This document shows, piece by piece, positions 1 to 5,910 of a DNA stretch of 5,910 nt (its first letter is position 1; every line of letters begins with the position of its first letter). Under the pieces are notes generated by a model. The model made no database searches, had not been told where the DNA came from, and saw nothing but the letters and a program-made list of their open reading frames with translations. The DNA is taken from contig JAEZYO010000450.1 in NCBI GenBank assembly GCA_023419055.1, positions 1-5,910 of the forward strand. The letters are read 5' to 3'. Made by a program: the position numbers and the translations under genes. Source of the stretch: Pseudomonadota bacterium (GTDB lineage Bacteria; Myxococcota; Polyangia; Polyangiales; Polyangiaceae).

Positions 1-949
1 GCACGCCGCCGTCGATGAAGAGCCCGCCGTTTCGGTATTCGGCGAGCCCGGTGAGGGCGCCCACCTCCGTGACTCGAACGCCCGAGAGCTCGAGCGCCTC
101 ACACAAGGAGTAGGTGAGCCACTGGGAGAGCTTGTGGAACGGCACTTTGCCGACGGCGGGGTGATCCCAGACGTCGCCCAGCGAGCGCCCGGCGAGAGTC
201 GCGCGACCTGGCCAGATCGGGCCCAGCGCCTCGAGGACCGCCTCGAGCACCGCCGCTGCGGGGAGCTCACCCCTCGTCGCGCGGTCACGGAGGTAGAGTC
301 CGAGCGCGCCGAGTCGGCTGGTTTCACCGAAATAAGCGGCGCTTGCTCGAACCGCTTCCCCCAGGCGCCTCAGCAACGTCGTGCGCCCTTCGAGGCCGAC
401 GAGCGGGTTTTCGTCGCTCACCTGGAAGGCTCGAGCGAGCTCGTCGACTCCGAGCGTGAGGAGGCGAGCGGTATCGACGCGGGGTCGAGCGTCGGACGAG
501 AGGCCGCCTGCGATGAACCAGTCGTAGCTCGCGACGGCGAGCCCTTCGGAGCGTGAGTAGCGCGCGCCGTCCGCTCCGAGGTAGCTCCAGGTGGCGCCCG
601 CGCCCGCGTCGAGCAAGACGCTCACGATGACGAGCTCGAAGCGCGCCATCAGGCGCTCGTCTTCGGAGAGAGGAGCGAGCAGCGCTTCGAAGGCGCGAGC
701 CCGATCGACGCCTCCAGCGGAGAAGTGCCGGAACCGGCTGTGATACGGGATGCGCCGCACGTCCGGGTAGGCGGCCTTCGTCACGCTGACGACCAGATCC
801 GCGACCTCGCCGAGGCGGGCCTCGTCGAGCCGGAAGTTCTCGAGCCTGCCCTGCCGCGCGAGCTCGAACAGCGCAGAGGCGCGCTCGCGGATCGCTCGGG
901 TGGTCGTGAGGTAGCGGTACTCGGCCTCTTCCGCTCTGCCGTCGGTCAT
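1..949 (-). CDS. URC4: DUF1688 / URC4-urg3 family protein (uracil catabolism), 3' end cut by window edge
   Basis: The frame opens at an ATG (947-949) and stays open to the left edge, giving 316 visible residues; family members usually exceed 400, so the C-terminus is missing. Family-like stretches are IPYHSRFRHFSAGG near residue 68, SVLLDAGAGATWSYLG near 110, NPLVGLEGR near 182, SLGDVWDHP near 258 and KLSQWLTYSL followed by GLAEYRNGGLF toward the visible end. In Lachancea kluyveri, URC4 is required for the URC pathway, acting on the ring-opened uridine product (ribosylurea level) to release urea; its exact chemistry is not firmly settled. The start lies 10 bases after the stop of the URC1-like gene, so the two are almost certainly co-transcribed, although the Shine-Dalgarno is weak. 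No signal peptide is visible, so it is probably cytoplasmic. Family assignment is confident; function is by homology. Confidence 0.9.
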   Translation of the reverse strand, partial: MTDGRAEEAEYRYLTTTRAIRERASALFELARQGRLENFRLDEARLGEVADLVVSVTKAAYPDVRRIPYHSRFRHFSAGGVDRARAFEALLAPLSEDERLMARFELVIVSVLLDAGAGATWSYLGADGARYSRSEGLAVASYDWFIAGGLSSDARPRVDTARLLTLGVDELARAFQVSDENPLVGLEGRTTLLRRLGEAVRASAAYFGETSRLGALGLYLRDRATRGELPAAAVLEAVLEALGPIWPGRATLAGRSLGDVWDHPAVGKVPFHKLSQWLTYSLCEALELSGVRVTEVGALTGLAEYRNGGLFIDGGV

Positions 950-959
950 CGCAGCGCCG

Positions 960-2222
<1,263 letters not shown>

Positions 2223-2233
2223 GGAAGCCTCGC
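2223..2233 (-). promoter_or_regulatory. Shine-Dalgarno and spacer that set the URC1 start
   Basis: The 11-base gap between the dehydrogenase stop and the URC1 ATG contains GAGG (minus strand, 2231-2228) with a 5-base spacer to the ATG at 2222. It supports this ATG over the upstream in-frame codons that lie within the dehydrogenase gene, and it points to a polycistronic message. Confidence 0.6.
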
Positions 2234-3715
2234 TCACGACATCCAATTGGCGTCTTTGGCGACGGCCCACTTGGTCGTGATCTTCTTCAAGCTGCTCCAG
2301 AGCTCGATCCCCGAAGGACCGGTGATGTCGCCCTGGCCGAATTTCGATTCTTTGGTCCCGCCGAACGAGAAAGGATCGCGCGGTACGGGAACCCCCACGT
2401 TGACACCGACCATACCGCTCGTAGCCCGCTCGGCGACGTAGTTCGCGACCGCGCCGCTCGACGTGAACACGCTGAGCGCGTTGCCGAAAGGGTTCTCGCG
2501 CTCGAGCGCCAGCGCCTGGTCGAGCGTGTCGACGTGAATCACCGAGAGCACGGGGCCGAAGAGCTCCTGCTTCGCGCACGCCATTTCTGGTCGCACGCCG
2601 TCGAGTACGGTAGGCCCGAGCCAGTTGCCTCCCTCGCCGCCCTGTGGAGGACGTGCAGCGCGGCCGTCGAGCAGAATGCGGGCGCCCTCGGCGCGAGCGG
2701 TCTCGATCGCGTTCGTGAGACGCTCGAGCGCCGCGCGATCGATCAACGCGCCCATGGTCCGACCGAGCTCGAGCTTCTCGGCTTCGCGCGCGATCACGGG
2801 GACCAGCTTCTCGGCGTCACCGACGGTGACGAGCACGCTCGCGGCCATGCAACGCTGCCCGGCGCAACCCGTGAAGGAATCGACCACGCCCTTCACGGTC
2901 ATGGCCGGATCGGCGTCGGGCATCGCGATCAGGTGATTCTTCGCCCCGCCGAGGCAGAGCGCGCGCTTGCCCGCGAGAGTCGCCCGCGCGTGCACGGCGC
3001 GCGCCACGGGGGTCGACCCGACGAACCCGATCGCCTTGATCGAGGGATGATCGACGACGGCTTCCACCGTGGTGCGGTCGCCGTGAACCACCGAGAACAG
3101 CCCTGGCAAGAAGCCGGCCTTCTCGATCAGCTCGGCCATCCGGCACGAGGTGAGGGGCACCTTCTCGGAAGGCTTCAAGATGAAGGCGTTTCCGAGCGCG
3201 AGCGCGATGGGATACATCCACATCGGGACCATCGCGGGGAAGTTGAAGGGGGTGATGCCGGCGACGACTCCGAGTGGTTCGCGCCGGTACTCGCACGTAA
3301 CTCCGCGCGAGACTTCGAGAGAGCCACCGCGGTCGAGGTTCGGGAGCCCGATCGCGAACTCGACCACCTCGAGCCCGCGCTGGAGCCCCGCGAGCGCTTC
3401 GGCGGGCGTCTTACCCGACTCGAGCGAGGCGATCGCCGCGATCTCTTCGGAATGTTGCGTGACCAGATCGTAGAAGCGCTGGAGCGGCCGAACGCGCTCC
3501 TTGATGGGGGTAGCTCCCCAAGTGGCCGCGGCTGCCTCCGCGGCCTTGACCGCCGAGGCGACGTCCTCCACGCCCGACAGGGGCACGCTCCCGATGACGG
3601 CGCCGGTGTGGGGGCTCCTTACTTCGAGCGTCTGCCCCGATGCGGCAGCGTGGGGCGCTCCTCCCCAGCTGTTCTTGCCCTCTCGAAACTCGAACGCGCG
3701 CTGTGGTGTCAGCAA
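2234..3715 (-). CDS. mmsA: CoA-acylating (methyl)malonate-semialdehyde dehydrogenase (MMSDH / MmsA family)
   Basis: This aldehyde dehydrogenase should convert malonate or methylmalonate semialdehyde, with NAD+ and CoA, to acetyl- or propionyl-CoA plus CO2. Counting from a TTG at 3715 it has 493 residues, the usual family length. MMSDH hallmarks are TPFNFP (155-160, oxyanion Asn), KPSE (181-184), GGAKNH (256-261) where most aldehyde dehydrogenases have a general-base Glu, GQRCMA with catalytic C289 and preceding R288, QRGLEVVEFA with R113, ELFGP (384-388) and VGVPVPRDPFSF (440-451). In the family, two Arg residues equivalent to R113 and R288 hold the substrate carboxylate. Placed 11 bases before URC1, it probably handles malonate semialdehyde from uracil breakdown; valine or inositol catabolism is the usual alternative. 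There is no in-frame ATG near the N-terminus. The frame also opens at a GTG at 3814, which would add 33 residues lacking family likeness. The 5' end is therefore uncertain; the family call is firm. Confidence 0.92.
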   Translation of the reverse strand: MLTPQRAFEFREGKNSWGGAPHAAASGQTLEVRSPHTGAVIGSVPLSGVEDVASAVKAAEAAAATWGATPIKERVRPLQRFYDLVTQHSEEIAAIASLESGKTPAEALAGLQRGLEVVEFAIGLPNLDRGGSLEVSRGVTCEYRREPLGVVAGITPFNFPAMVPMWMYPIALALGNAFILKPSEKVPLTSCRMAELIEKAGFLPGLFSVVHGDRTTVEAVVDHPSIKAIGFVGSTPVARAVHARATLAGKRALCLGGAKNHLIAMPDADPAMTVKGVVDSFTGCAGQRCMAASVLVTVGDAEKLVPVIAREAEKLELGRTMGALIDRAALERLTNAIETARAEGARILLDGRAARPPQGGEGGNWLGPTVLDGVRPEMACAKQELFGPVLSVIHVDTLDQALALERENPFGNALSVFTSSGAVANYVAERATSGMVGVNVGVPVPRDPFSFGGTKESKFGQGDITGPSGIELWSSLKKITTKWAVAKDANWMS

Positions 3716-3722
3716 GCTCCCT

Positions 3723-3750
3723 AGTTTGGAGCATCCACCTTGGATGTAAA
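3723..3750 (-). promoter_or_regulatory. Possible promoter of the uracil-catabolism operon
   Basis: On the minus strand TTTACA (3750-3745, five of six to TTGACA) is followed after 16 bases by CAAACT (3728-3723, three of six to TATAAT, including the A at position 2 and final T). It lies directly before the preferred TTG start in a locally less GC-rich stretch. If used, transcription would begin almost at the start codon, giving a near-leaderless message. The weak -10 makes this tentative. Confidence 0.2.
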
Positions 3751-3842
3751 GCTTCCCGCGGCGAACCCTCGAGTAGAACCGAAATTCCGCGATCCAATAC
3801 CGACAAACGCGCACACTCGCCGACGCGCGGGCGACCGGTCCT

Positions 3843-4145
3843 TCACTCTTCCGAGGAGTCGCGCTTCGAGAGCCAGTCTTGCTTGGCCGCGTCGTACACG
3901 GCGCGCGTCATCCACAGCAGCTCTTCGGCGCTCAGACCGACGTGGACCTCGCGCGCGCTCACGTAGTTGCGCGCCTCGGACAGCGTCCCCGGCCACCCGC
4001 CGGAAGCCTTGCGGCCGGCGGCGCGGAAGGACTCGAGTTGACTCGTGGCCCAACGCGCGCCGGTCTTCGCGGCTACTTCGGCGAGCCGTGCCGCGCGAGC
4101 GGGCTCGATGTCGGGCGGCAGGGATCGCTGTGCTCGGTTACTCAT
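3843..4145 (-). CDS. Hypothetical protein, 100 residues, unknown function
   Basis: I do not recognise this family. The ATG at 4145 opens a frame ending DSSEE-stop. The protein has no Cys, signal peptide or membrane segment and is rich in Ala, Arg, Glu and Ser, suggesting a small soluble, mostly helical protein. Residues 10-48 (PPDIEPARAARLAEVAAKTG onward) look like a charged amphipathic helix; 66-90 contain an aromatic-bearing helical stretch, LSAEELLWMTRAVYDAAKQD. It is preferred over competing frames because it has a clean ATG, lies on the strand of its neighbours and fits between the RRM gene (101 bases upstream) and the dehydrogenase. A perfect 7-bp inverted repeat lies 4-27 bases before its ATG and could control its transcription or translation. 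The Shine-Dalgarno is weak. The gene is probably real; its function is unknown. Confidence 0.65.
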   Translation of the reverse strand: MSNRAQRSLPPDIEPARAARLAEVAAKTGARWATSQLESFRAAGRKASGGWPGTLSEARNYVSAREVHVGLSAEELLWMTRAVYDAAKQDWLSKRDSSEE

Positions 4146-4149
4146 GTCG

Positions 4150-4172
4150 CCCGCTCTTATTACCTGAGCGGG
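4150..4172 (-). repeat. Perfect 7-bp inverted repeat just before the 100-residue ORF
   Basis: CCCGCTC (4150-4156) and GAGCGGG (4166-4172) are exact reverse complements around a 9-base A/T-rich loop. In the minus-strand transcript the hairpin would end 4 bases before the ATG and would include the GAGCGGG segment, the only purine-rich run in ribosome-binding position. It could hide the ribosome-binding site, or as DNA it could be an operator over the weak -10 (TAATAA) that lies in the loop. Confidence 0.55.
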
Positions 4173-4185
4173 ACGCCTCTGTCGG
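4157..4185 (-). promoter_or_regulatory. Weak candidate promoter for the 100-residue ORF
   Basis: CCGACA (4185-4180, four of six to TTGACA) and TAATAA (4162-4157, three of six to TATAAT) are spaced by 17 bases. The -10 lies in the loop of the 7-bp palindrome, and the -35 overlaps one arm of the 10-bp inverted repeat. Both are imperfect, so this is only a suggestion. Confidence 0.22.
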
Positions 4186-4236
4186 CGCCTTTTTCTCGCT
4201 CACGAGCGCTTCGAGCGCGAGCGCTGGACAGAGGCG
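4174..4236 (-). repeat. Perfect 10-bp long-range inverted repeat after the RRM gene
   Basis: CGCCTCTGTC (4174-4183) and GACAGAGGCG (4227-4236) are exact reverse complements separated by 43 bases, which contain smaller foldbacks such as GCGCT-TCG-AGCGC. On the minus strand the first arm starts 10 bases after the RRM stop, so the 3' region of that message could form a branched structure. No U-run follows the closing stem on the minus strand, so it is not a classical intrinsic terminator; a stabilising, processing or attenuating structure is possible. Confidence 0.55.
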
Positions 4237-4246
4237 GTCGATCACG

Positions 4247-4516
4247 TCAGCGACGCGGCCCGCGCGAGACGCGCTCCTCGGCTTCGTTCACGCGCAGAGC
4301 GCGACCGTCGAGGAGAGCCCCGTTCAGGCGCGAGATGGCCTCCGCAGCGAGCGCCGCGTTCGCCATCGTCACGAACCCGAAGCCGCGCGAACGCCCGGTT
4401 TCGCGATCCATGACCACGTGCACTTCGCTCACGGAACCGACCTCCGAGAACGCCTGCATCAGCGAGTCTTGGTCGGAGTTGAACGAGAGATTTCCCACAT
4501 AGAGGCGAGTATTCAT
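4247..4516 (-). CDS. Small RRM-domain RNA-binding protein
   Basis: This 89-residue protein is essentially one RNA recognition motif. RNP2 is LYVGNL (5-10) and RNP1 is RGFGFVTM (44-51), with the exposed aromatics Y6, F46 and F48 that stack on RNA bases. The linking segments, DQDSLMQAFSEVG (helix 1) and ALAAEAISRLNG (helix 2), fit the usual beta-alpha-beta order. The tail is only a short basic stretch, ERVSRGPRR, without the glycine-rich extension of many bacterial and plant relatives. Such single-RRM proteins occur in cyanobacteria, myxobacteria and some other bacteria, often linked to cold or stress responses and cytoplasmic RNA binding. The ATG at 4516 is set by the family N-terminus (MNTRLYVGNLSF); the Shine-Dalgarno, AAGAG about 9 bases upstream, is weak. 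The gene sits alone after a 281-base leader and is followed by a structured intergenic region, so it probably has its own transcript. The RNA target is unknown. Confidence 0.95.
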   Translation of the reverse strand: MNTRLYVGNLSFNSDQDSLMQAFSEVGSVSEVHVVMDRETGRSRGFGFVTMANAALAAEAISRLNGALLDGRALRVNEAEERVSRGPRR

Positions 4517-4550
4517 TTGATAGTGCTCTTTTTTCAGTCGAGCGGCTTGG

Positions 4551-4574
4551 TTCGAGCCCCCTTGCGGGGTCGAA
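4551..4574 (-). repeat. Bulged hairpin in the RRM leader
   Basis: TTCGA-g-CCCC (4551-4560) pairs with GGGG-TCGAA (4566-4574), giving nine base pairs with one bulged base and a 5-base loop. It lies 35 bases before the RRM start on the minus strand. No U-run follows, so a leader structure is more likely than a terminator. Confidence 0.45.
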
Positions 4575-4611
4575 ACACCTGAATTCGACAGCCGTCGAGA
4601 TCGAACACAGG

Positions 4612-4634
4612 CCGTGAAAACCTATTTTTCACGG
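4612..4634. repeat. Perfect 9-bp palindrome CCGTGAAAA-N5-TTTTCACGG
   Basis: CCGTGAAAA (4612-4620) and TTTTCACGG (4626-4634) are exact reverse complements around a 5-base spacer, in a GC-rich genome where such an A/T-bearing palindrome stands out. It lies about 95 bases before the RRM ATG. The symmetry fits a dimeric regulator's operator. No U-run follows on the minus strand, so a terminator for the upstream gene pair is less likely but not excluded. Confidence 0.6.
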
Positions 4635-4797
4635 TCACTCAGCGTCGCCATTCACCCAGGGACGCGTCGCGATCTCGAAAGAGCACTTCGTGCCGTCTAG
4701 CGGAAACGTTCAGTGGCGGGCGGACTCTAGCTCGAATCGCCCTCTCTGGCGAGCTCAATCGTGAGTTCGATGTGCGAGGATTCGCGCGGCGTTCCCG

Positions 4798-5202
4798 TCA
4801 GCGCTCTTTCGACGCGGTCAGCCGGTACGTAGCCGTGCCGACATAGTGCAGCGTCCGCTGGCAGTCGGTGCTGCCGATGCGCCCTTGGCATTGATCCTGG
4901 CCGCTGAACCGCGTCTTTCCTTCGCGGAGCGCGAGCAGGATGCCGCGCGAGAGGTCGTGCCCGCCGTCGCGGCAGTAGGAGTCGTGGCACATGACGAAGA
5001 ACAACGCGGGCGCGTGCTCGACGACGATACGACGGATGTGCGCAGCCTCGGGGCAAGGAGACTCGGCGCCCGTGGTCTCGGTGATCTCGAGCGTGAGCGA
5101 TTCGAGCTCGGGGATCGACGCCGTAAGGCGCGGAGCACTGTCTTCCCGCTGCCGCCGTTCGGCGAATCGCTCGCTCGCTTCAGTACTACGCCGTCCCCAC
5201 AT
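4798..5202 (-). CDS. Uncharacterised Cys/His-containing small protein coupled to a universal stress protein gene
   Basis: I do not recognise the family of this 134-residue protein. The first 30 residues are charged and probably disordered. The core from about residue 33 contains FFVMCHDSYCRDGGHD (68-83) and DQCQGRIGSTDCQRTLHYVG (103-122). Cysteines are at 50, 72, 77, 105 and 114, with H73, H82 and H119 nearby, an arrangement that could bind a metal or form disulfides. No signal peptide or membrane segment is evident, so a cytoplasmic metal-binding or redox-sensing role is conceivable but unproven. The ATG at 5202 has a strong GGAAGGAG Shine-Dalgarno with a 6-base spacer and overlaps the end of the stress protein gene by 17 bases, implying coupled translation. 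A stress-related role is inferred from context only. It is a real gene on the strength of its ribosome-binding site and coherent C-terminal motif region. Confidence 0.75.
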   Translation of the reverse strand: MWGRRSTEASERFAERRQREDSAPRLTASIPELESLTLEITETTGAESPCPEAAHIRRIVVEHAPALFFVMCHDSYCRDGGHDLSRGILLALREGKTRFSGQDQCQGRIGSTDCQRTLHYVGTATYRLTASKER

Positions 5203-5910
5203 ATCGATCTCCTTCCGACGAAAAGCCCTCGAACCTCGAGGGCGTTGCGAACACAGGCTGGGCTCCCGAGGGGCGAACCGAGAGAACGGGCAGGCGGCCC
5301 TGGTCGCGAACCTGGGCCAGTACTCCCCCGGCTTCGCGCTCCTCGGGGACCGAGCGGTGAGCTCCCATGATCAAGAGATCGAACGCGGTCCCGCAGCGCT
5401 CGAGAATCGCCTGCGACGCGTCGGAACCCGCGACGAGGACCTCGCCGCTGGCGGCGATGCCGGCGCGGCTCAGGCGAGCCACGGCTTCGAACAAGGCGCC
5501 CGCCGCGTCTGCCCTCATGGCTCCTGGATGTTTCGGCGAGCGCAGCGAGACGTTGAGGAGGTGGACGCTCGCGTCGAAACGTCTCGCGAACGCAGCGAAC
5601 CAACGCAGCGCCGCGGCCGTGCCGTTCGAAAAATCGATGGGGGTGACGATGCTGCGAATGCCAGCGCCGGAATGCTCGCCGCACATCGTGAGCACCGAGC
5701 AATTCGCTTGCGACGCAACGCGACGCGCCACGCTCGGTGGAGCGACCGATGCTCTCGCATCCCGGTGATTCCATCCGAGAACGATCAGATCCGCACGGGT
5801 GAGACCGGAATGCGCGAGGATGGTGGACGAAGGACGCCCATCGATCGAGTGCCCCCACGCATGCGCGCCGCCCTCGGCCTGCAAGAGCCTGACGAGGCGC
5901 GCCTCTGCTT
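5186..5910 (-). CDS. Tandem universal stress protein (UspA family), 5' end cut by window edge
   Basis: The frame is open through the right edge, so the N-terminus is missing; 240 residues are visible. The first visible 75 residues are the second half of a Usp domain (GRPSSTILAHSGLTRADLIVLGW, then VARRVASQANCSVLTM). A complete second domain follows, from IRSIVTPIDFSNGTA through FDLLIMGAHRSVP to QGRLPVLSVRP. Usp proteins are cytoplasmic, often ATP-binding, and are induced by starvation or other stress. The typical ATP loop is G-x2-G-x9-G-S/T; here the second-domain loop reads GAHR where the second Gly should be, and the first-domain loop reads GWNH, so nucleotide binding may be lost. A TTG at 5884 could formally start the frame, but it would remove half of the first domain, so the true start lies outside the window. 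The C-terminal tail of about 25 residues carries the next gene's Shine-Dalgarno. Confidence 0.9.
   Translation of the reverse strand, partial: AEARLVRLLQAEGGAHAWGHSIDGRPSSTILAHSGLTRADLIVLGWNHRDARASVAPPSVARRVASQANCSVLTMCGEHSGAGIRSIVTPIDFSNGTAAALRWFAAFARRFDASVHLLNVSLRSPKHPGAMRADAAGALFEAVARLSRAGIAASGEVLVAGSDASQAILERCGTAFDLLIMGAHRSVPEEREAGGVLAQVRDQGRLPVLSVRPSGAQPVFATPSRFEGFSSEGDRYVGTA
5203..5216 (-). promoter_or_regulatory. Strong Shine-Dalgarno inside the end of the stress protein gene
   Basis: GGAAGGAG (minus strand, 5216-5209) lies 6 bases before the ATG at 5202. It is read within the stress protein's final codons (S-E-G-D-R-Y), so the downstream gene is loaded with ribosomes while the upstream one is still being translated. 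It is the best ribosome-binding site in the window and decides the 5202 start. Confidence 0.8.

Larger units (their letters stand above)
4517..4797 (-). other. Non-coding region upstream of the RRM gene
   Basis: This 281-base stretch has no convincing gene on either strand. It holds a perfect 9-bp palindrome (4612-4634), a bulged hairpin (4551-4574) and four copies of the half-site TTCGA/TCGAA between 4551 and 4605. I found no good -35/-10 pair and no hairpin with a U-run, so neither the end of the preceding gene pair's message nor the RRM promoter can be placed. A structured 5' leader is plausible given the family's link to cold and stress control. Confidence 0.5.

Noticed and set aside
2534..3724. 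Long plus-strand open frame (396 codons) opposite the dehydrogenase gene
   Set aside because: It mirrors a clearly conserved aldehyde dehydrogenase; the translation is low-complexity Arg/Gly/Asp/His-rich with no motif. Such antisense frames are common in GC-rich DNA.
3716..3842. Intrinsic terminator between the 100-residue ORF and the dehydrogenase
   Set aside because: Only short GC stems such as TCGCC/GGCGA are present, with no U-run on the minus strand, so no terminator can be supported.
4184..4194. GGCGCC followed by five T on the plus strand, terminator-like
   Set aside because: The stem is too short and there is no plus-strand gene to terminate.
4545..4575. tRNA-like GGTTCGAGCCCC segment
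   Set aside because: It resembles a T-arm, but no matching T-stem, anticodon arm or acceptor stem can be built around it.
3740..4582. Plus-strand open frame of 280 codons across the RRM region
   Set aside because: It runs antisense to a certain RRM gene and through intergenic hairpins; Arg/Ser-rich composition indicates a compositional artefact.
4622..4651. Nine-codon mini-ORF MATLSDREK ending in the loop of the 9-bp palindrome (minus strand)
   Set aside because: A leader peptide was considered, but there is no run of regulatory codons, no clear ribosome-binding site and no terminator/antiterminator pair.
4818..5858. Minus-strand open frame of 346 codons in another phase over the Usp and Cys/His genes
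   Set aside because: The translation is Arg/Ser/Pro-rich without motifs, while the competing frames give a clear Usp and a protein with a strong Shine-Dalgarno.

Overview
This is a 5.9 kb, GC-rich stretch in which every gene I can support lies on the minus strand, so the region reads from right to left. The strong G/C preference at third codon positions, the single-RRM bacterial RNA-binding protein and the degenerate tandem universal stress protein fit a high-GC proteobacterium or myxobacterium-like organism (Myxococcota). That placement is inference; no rRNA or other taxonomic marker is present.

Right part (about 4798-5910): the 3' portion of a tandem universal stress protein gene enters from the right edge. 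It overlaps by 17 bases a small gene for a Cys/His-containing protein I do not recognise. The second gene's strong Shine-Dalgarno lies inside the first gene's last codons, so the pair is probably translationally coupled.

Middle part (about 3716-4797): a 281-base non-coding stretch with a perfect 9-bp palindrome and further foldbacks leads into an 89-residue RRM RNA-binding protein. Next comes a short intergenic region holding a perfect 10-bp inverted repeat and, closer to the next start, a perfect 7-bp hairpin. A 100-residue protein of unknown function follows.

Left part (1-3715): three genes separated by only 10-11 bases look like one operon. They are a CoA-acylating (methyl)malonate-semialdehyde dehydrogenase, a URC1-type GTP cyclohydrolase II homologue, and a DUF1688/URC4 protein cut by the left edge. 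URC1 and URC4 are core proteins of the URC uracil-degradation route described in yeasts such as Lachancea kluyveri, which proceeds through uridine-level intermediates and ribosylurea. I infer that the operon opens and breaks down the pyrimidine ring, with the dehydrogenase disposing of the three-carbon semialdehyde as acetyl-CoA. A uracil phosphoribosyltransferase gene would be expected just beyond the left edge.

The most notable items are the bacterial URC operon, the uncharacterised gene coupled to the stress protein, and the dense set of inverted repeats around the RRM gene. I see no mobile element, CRISPR array, tRNA or rRNA.
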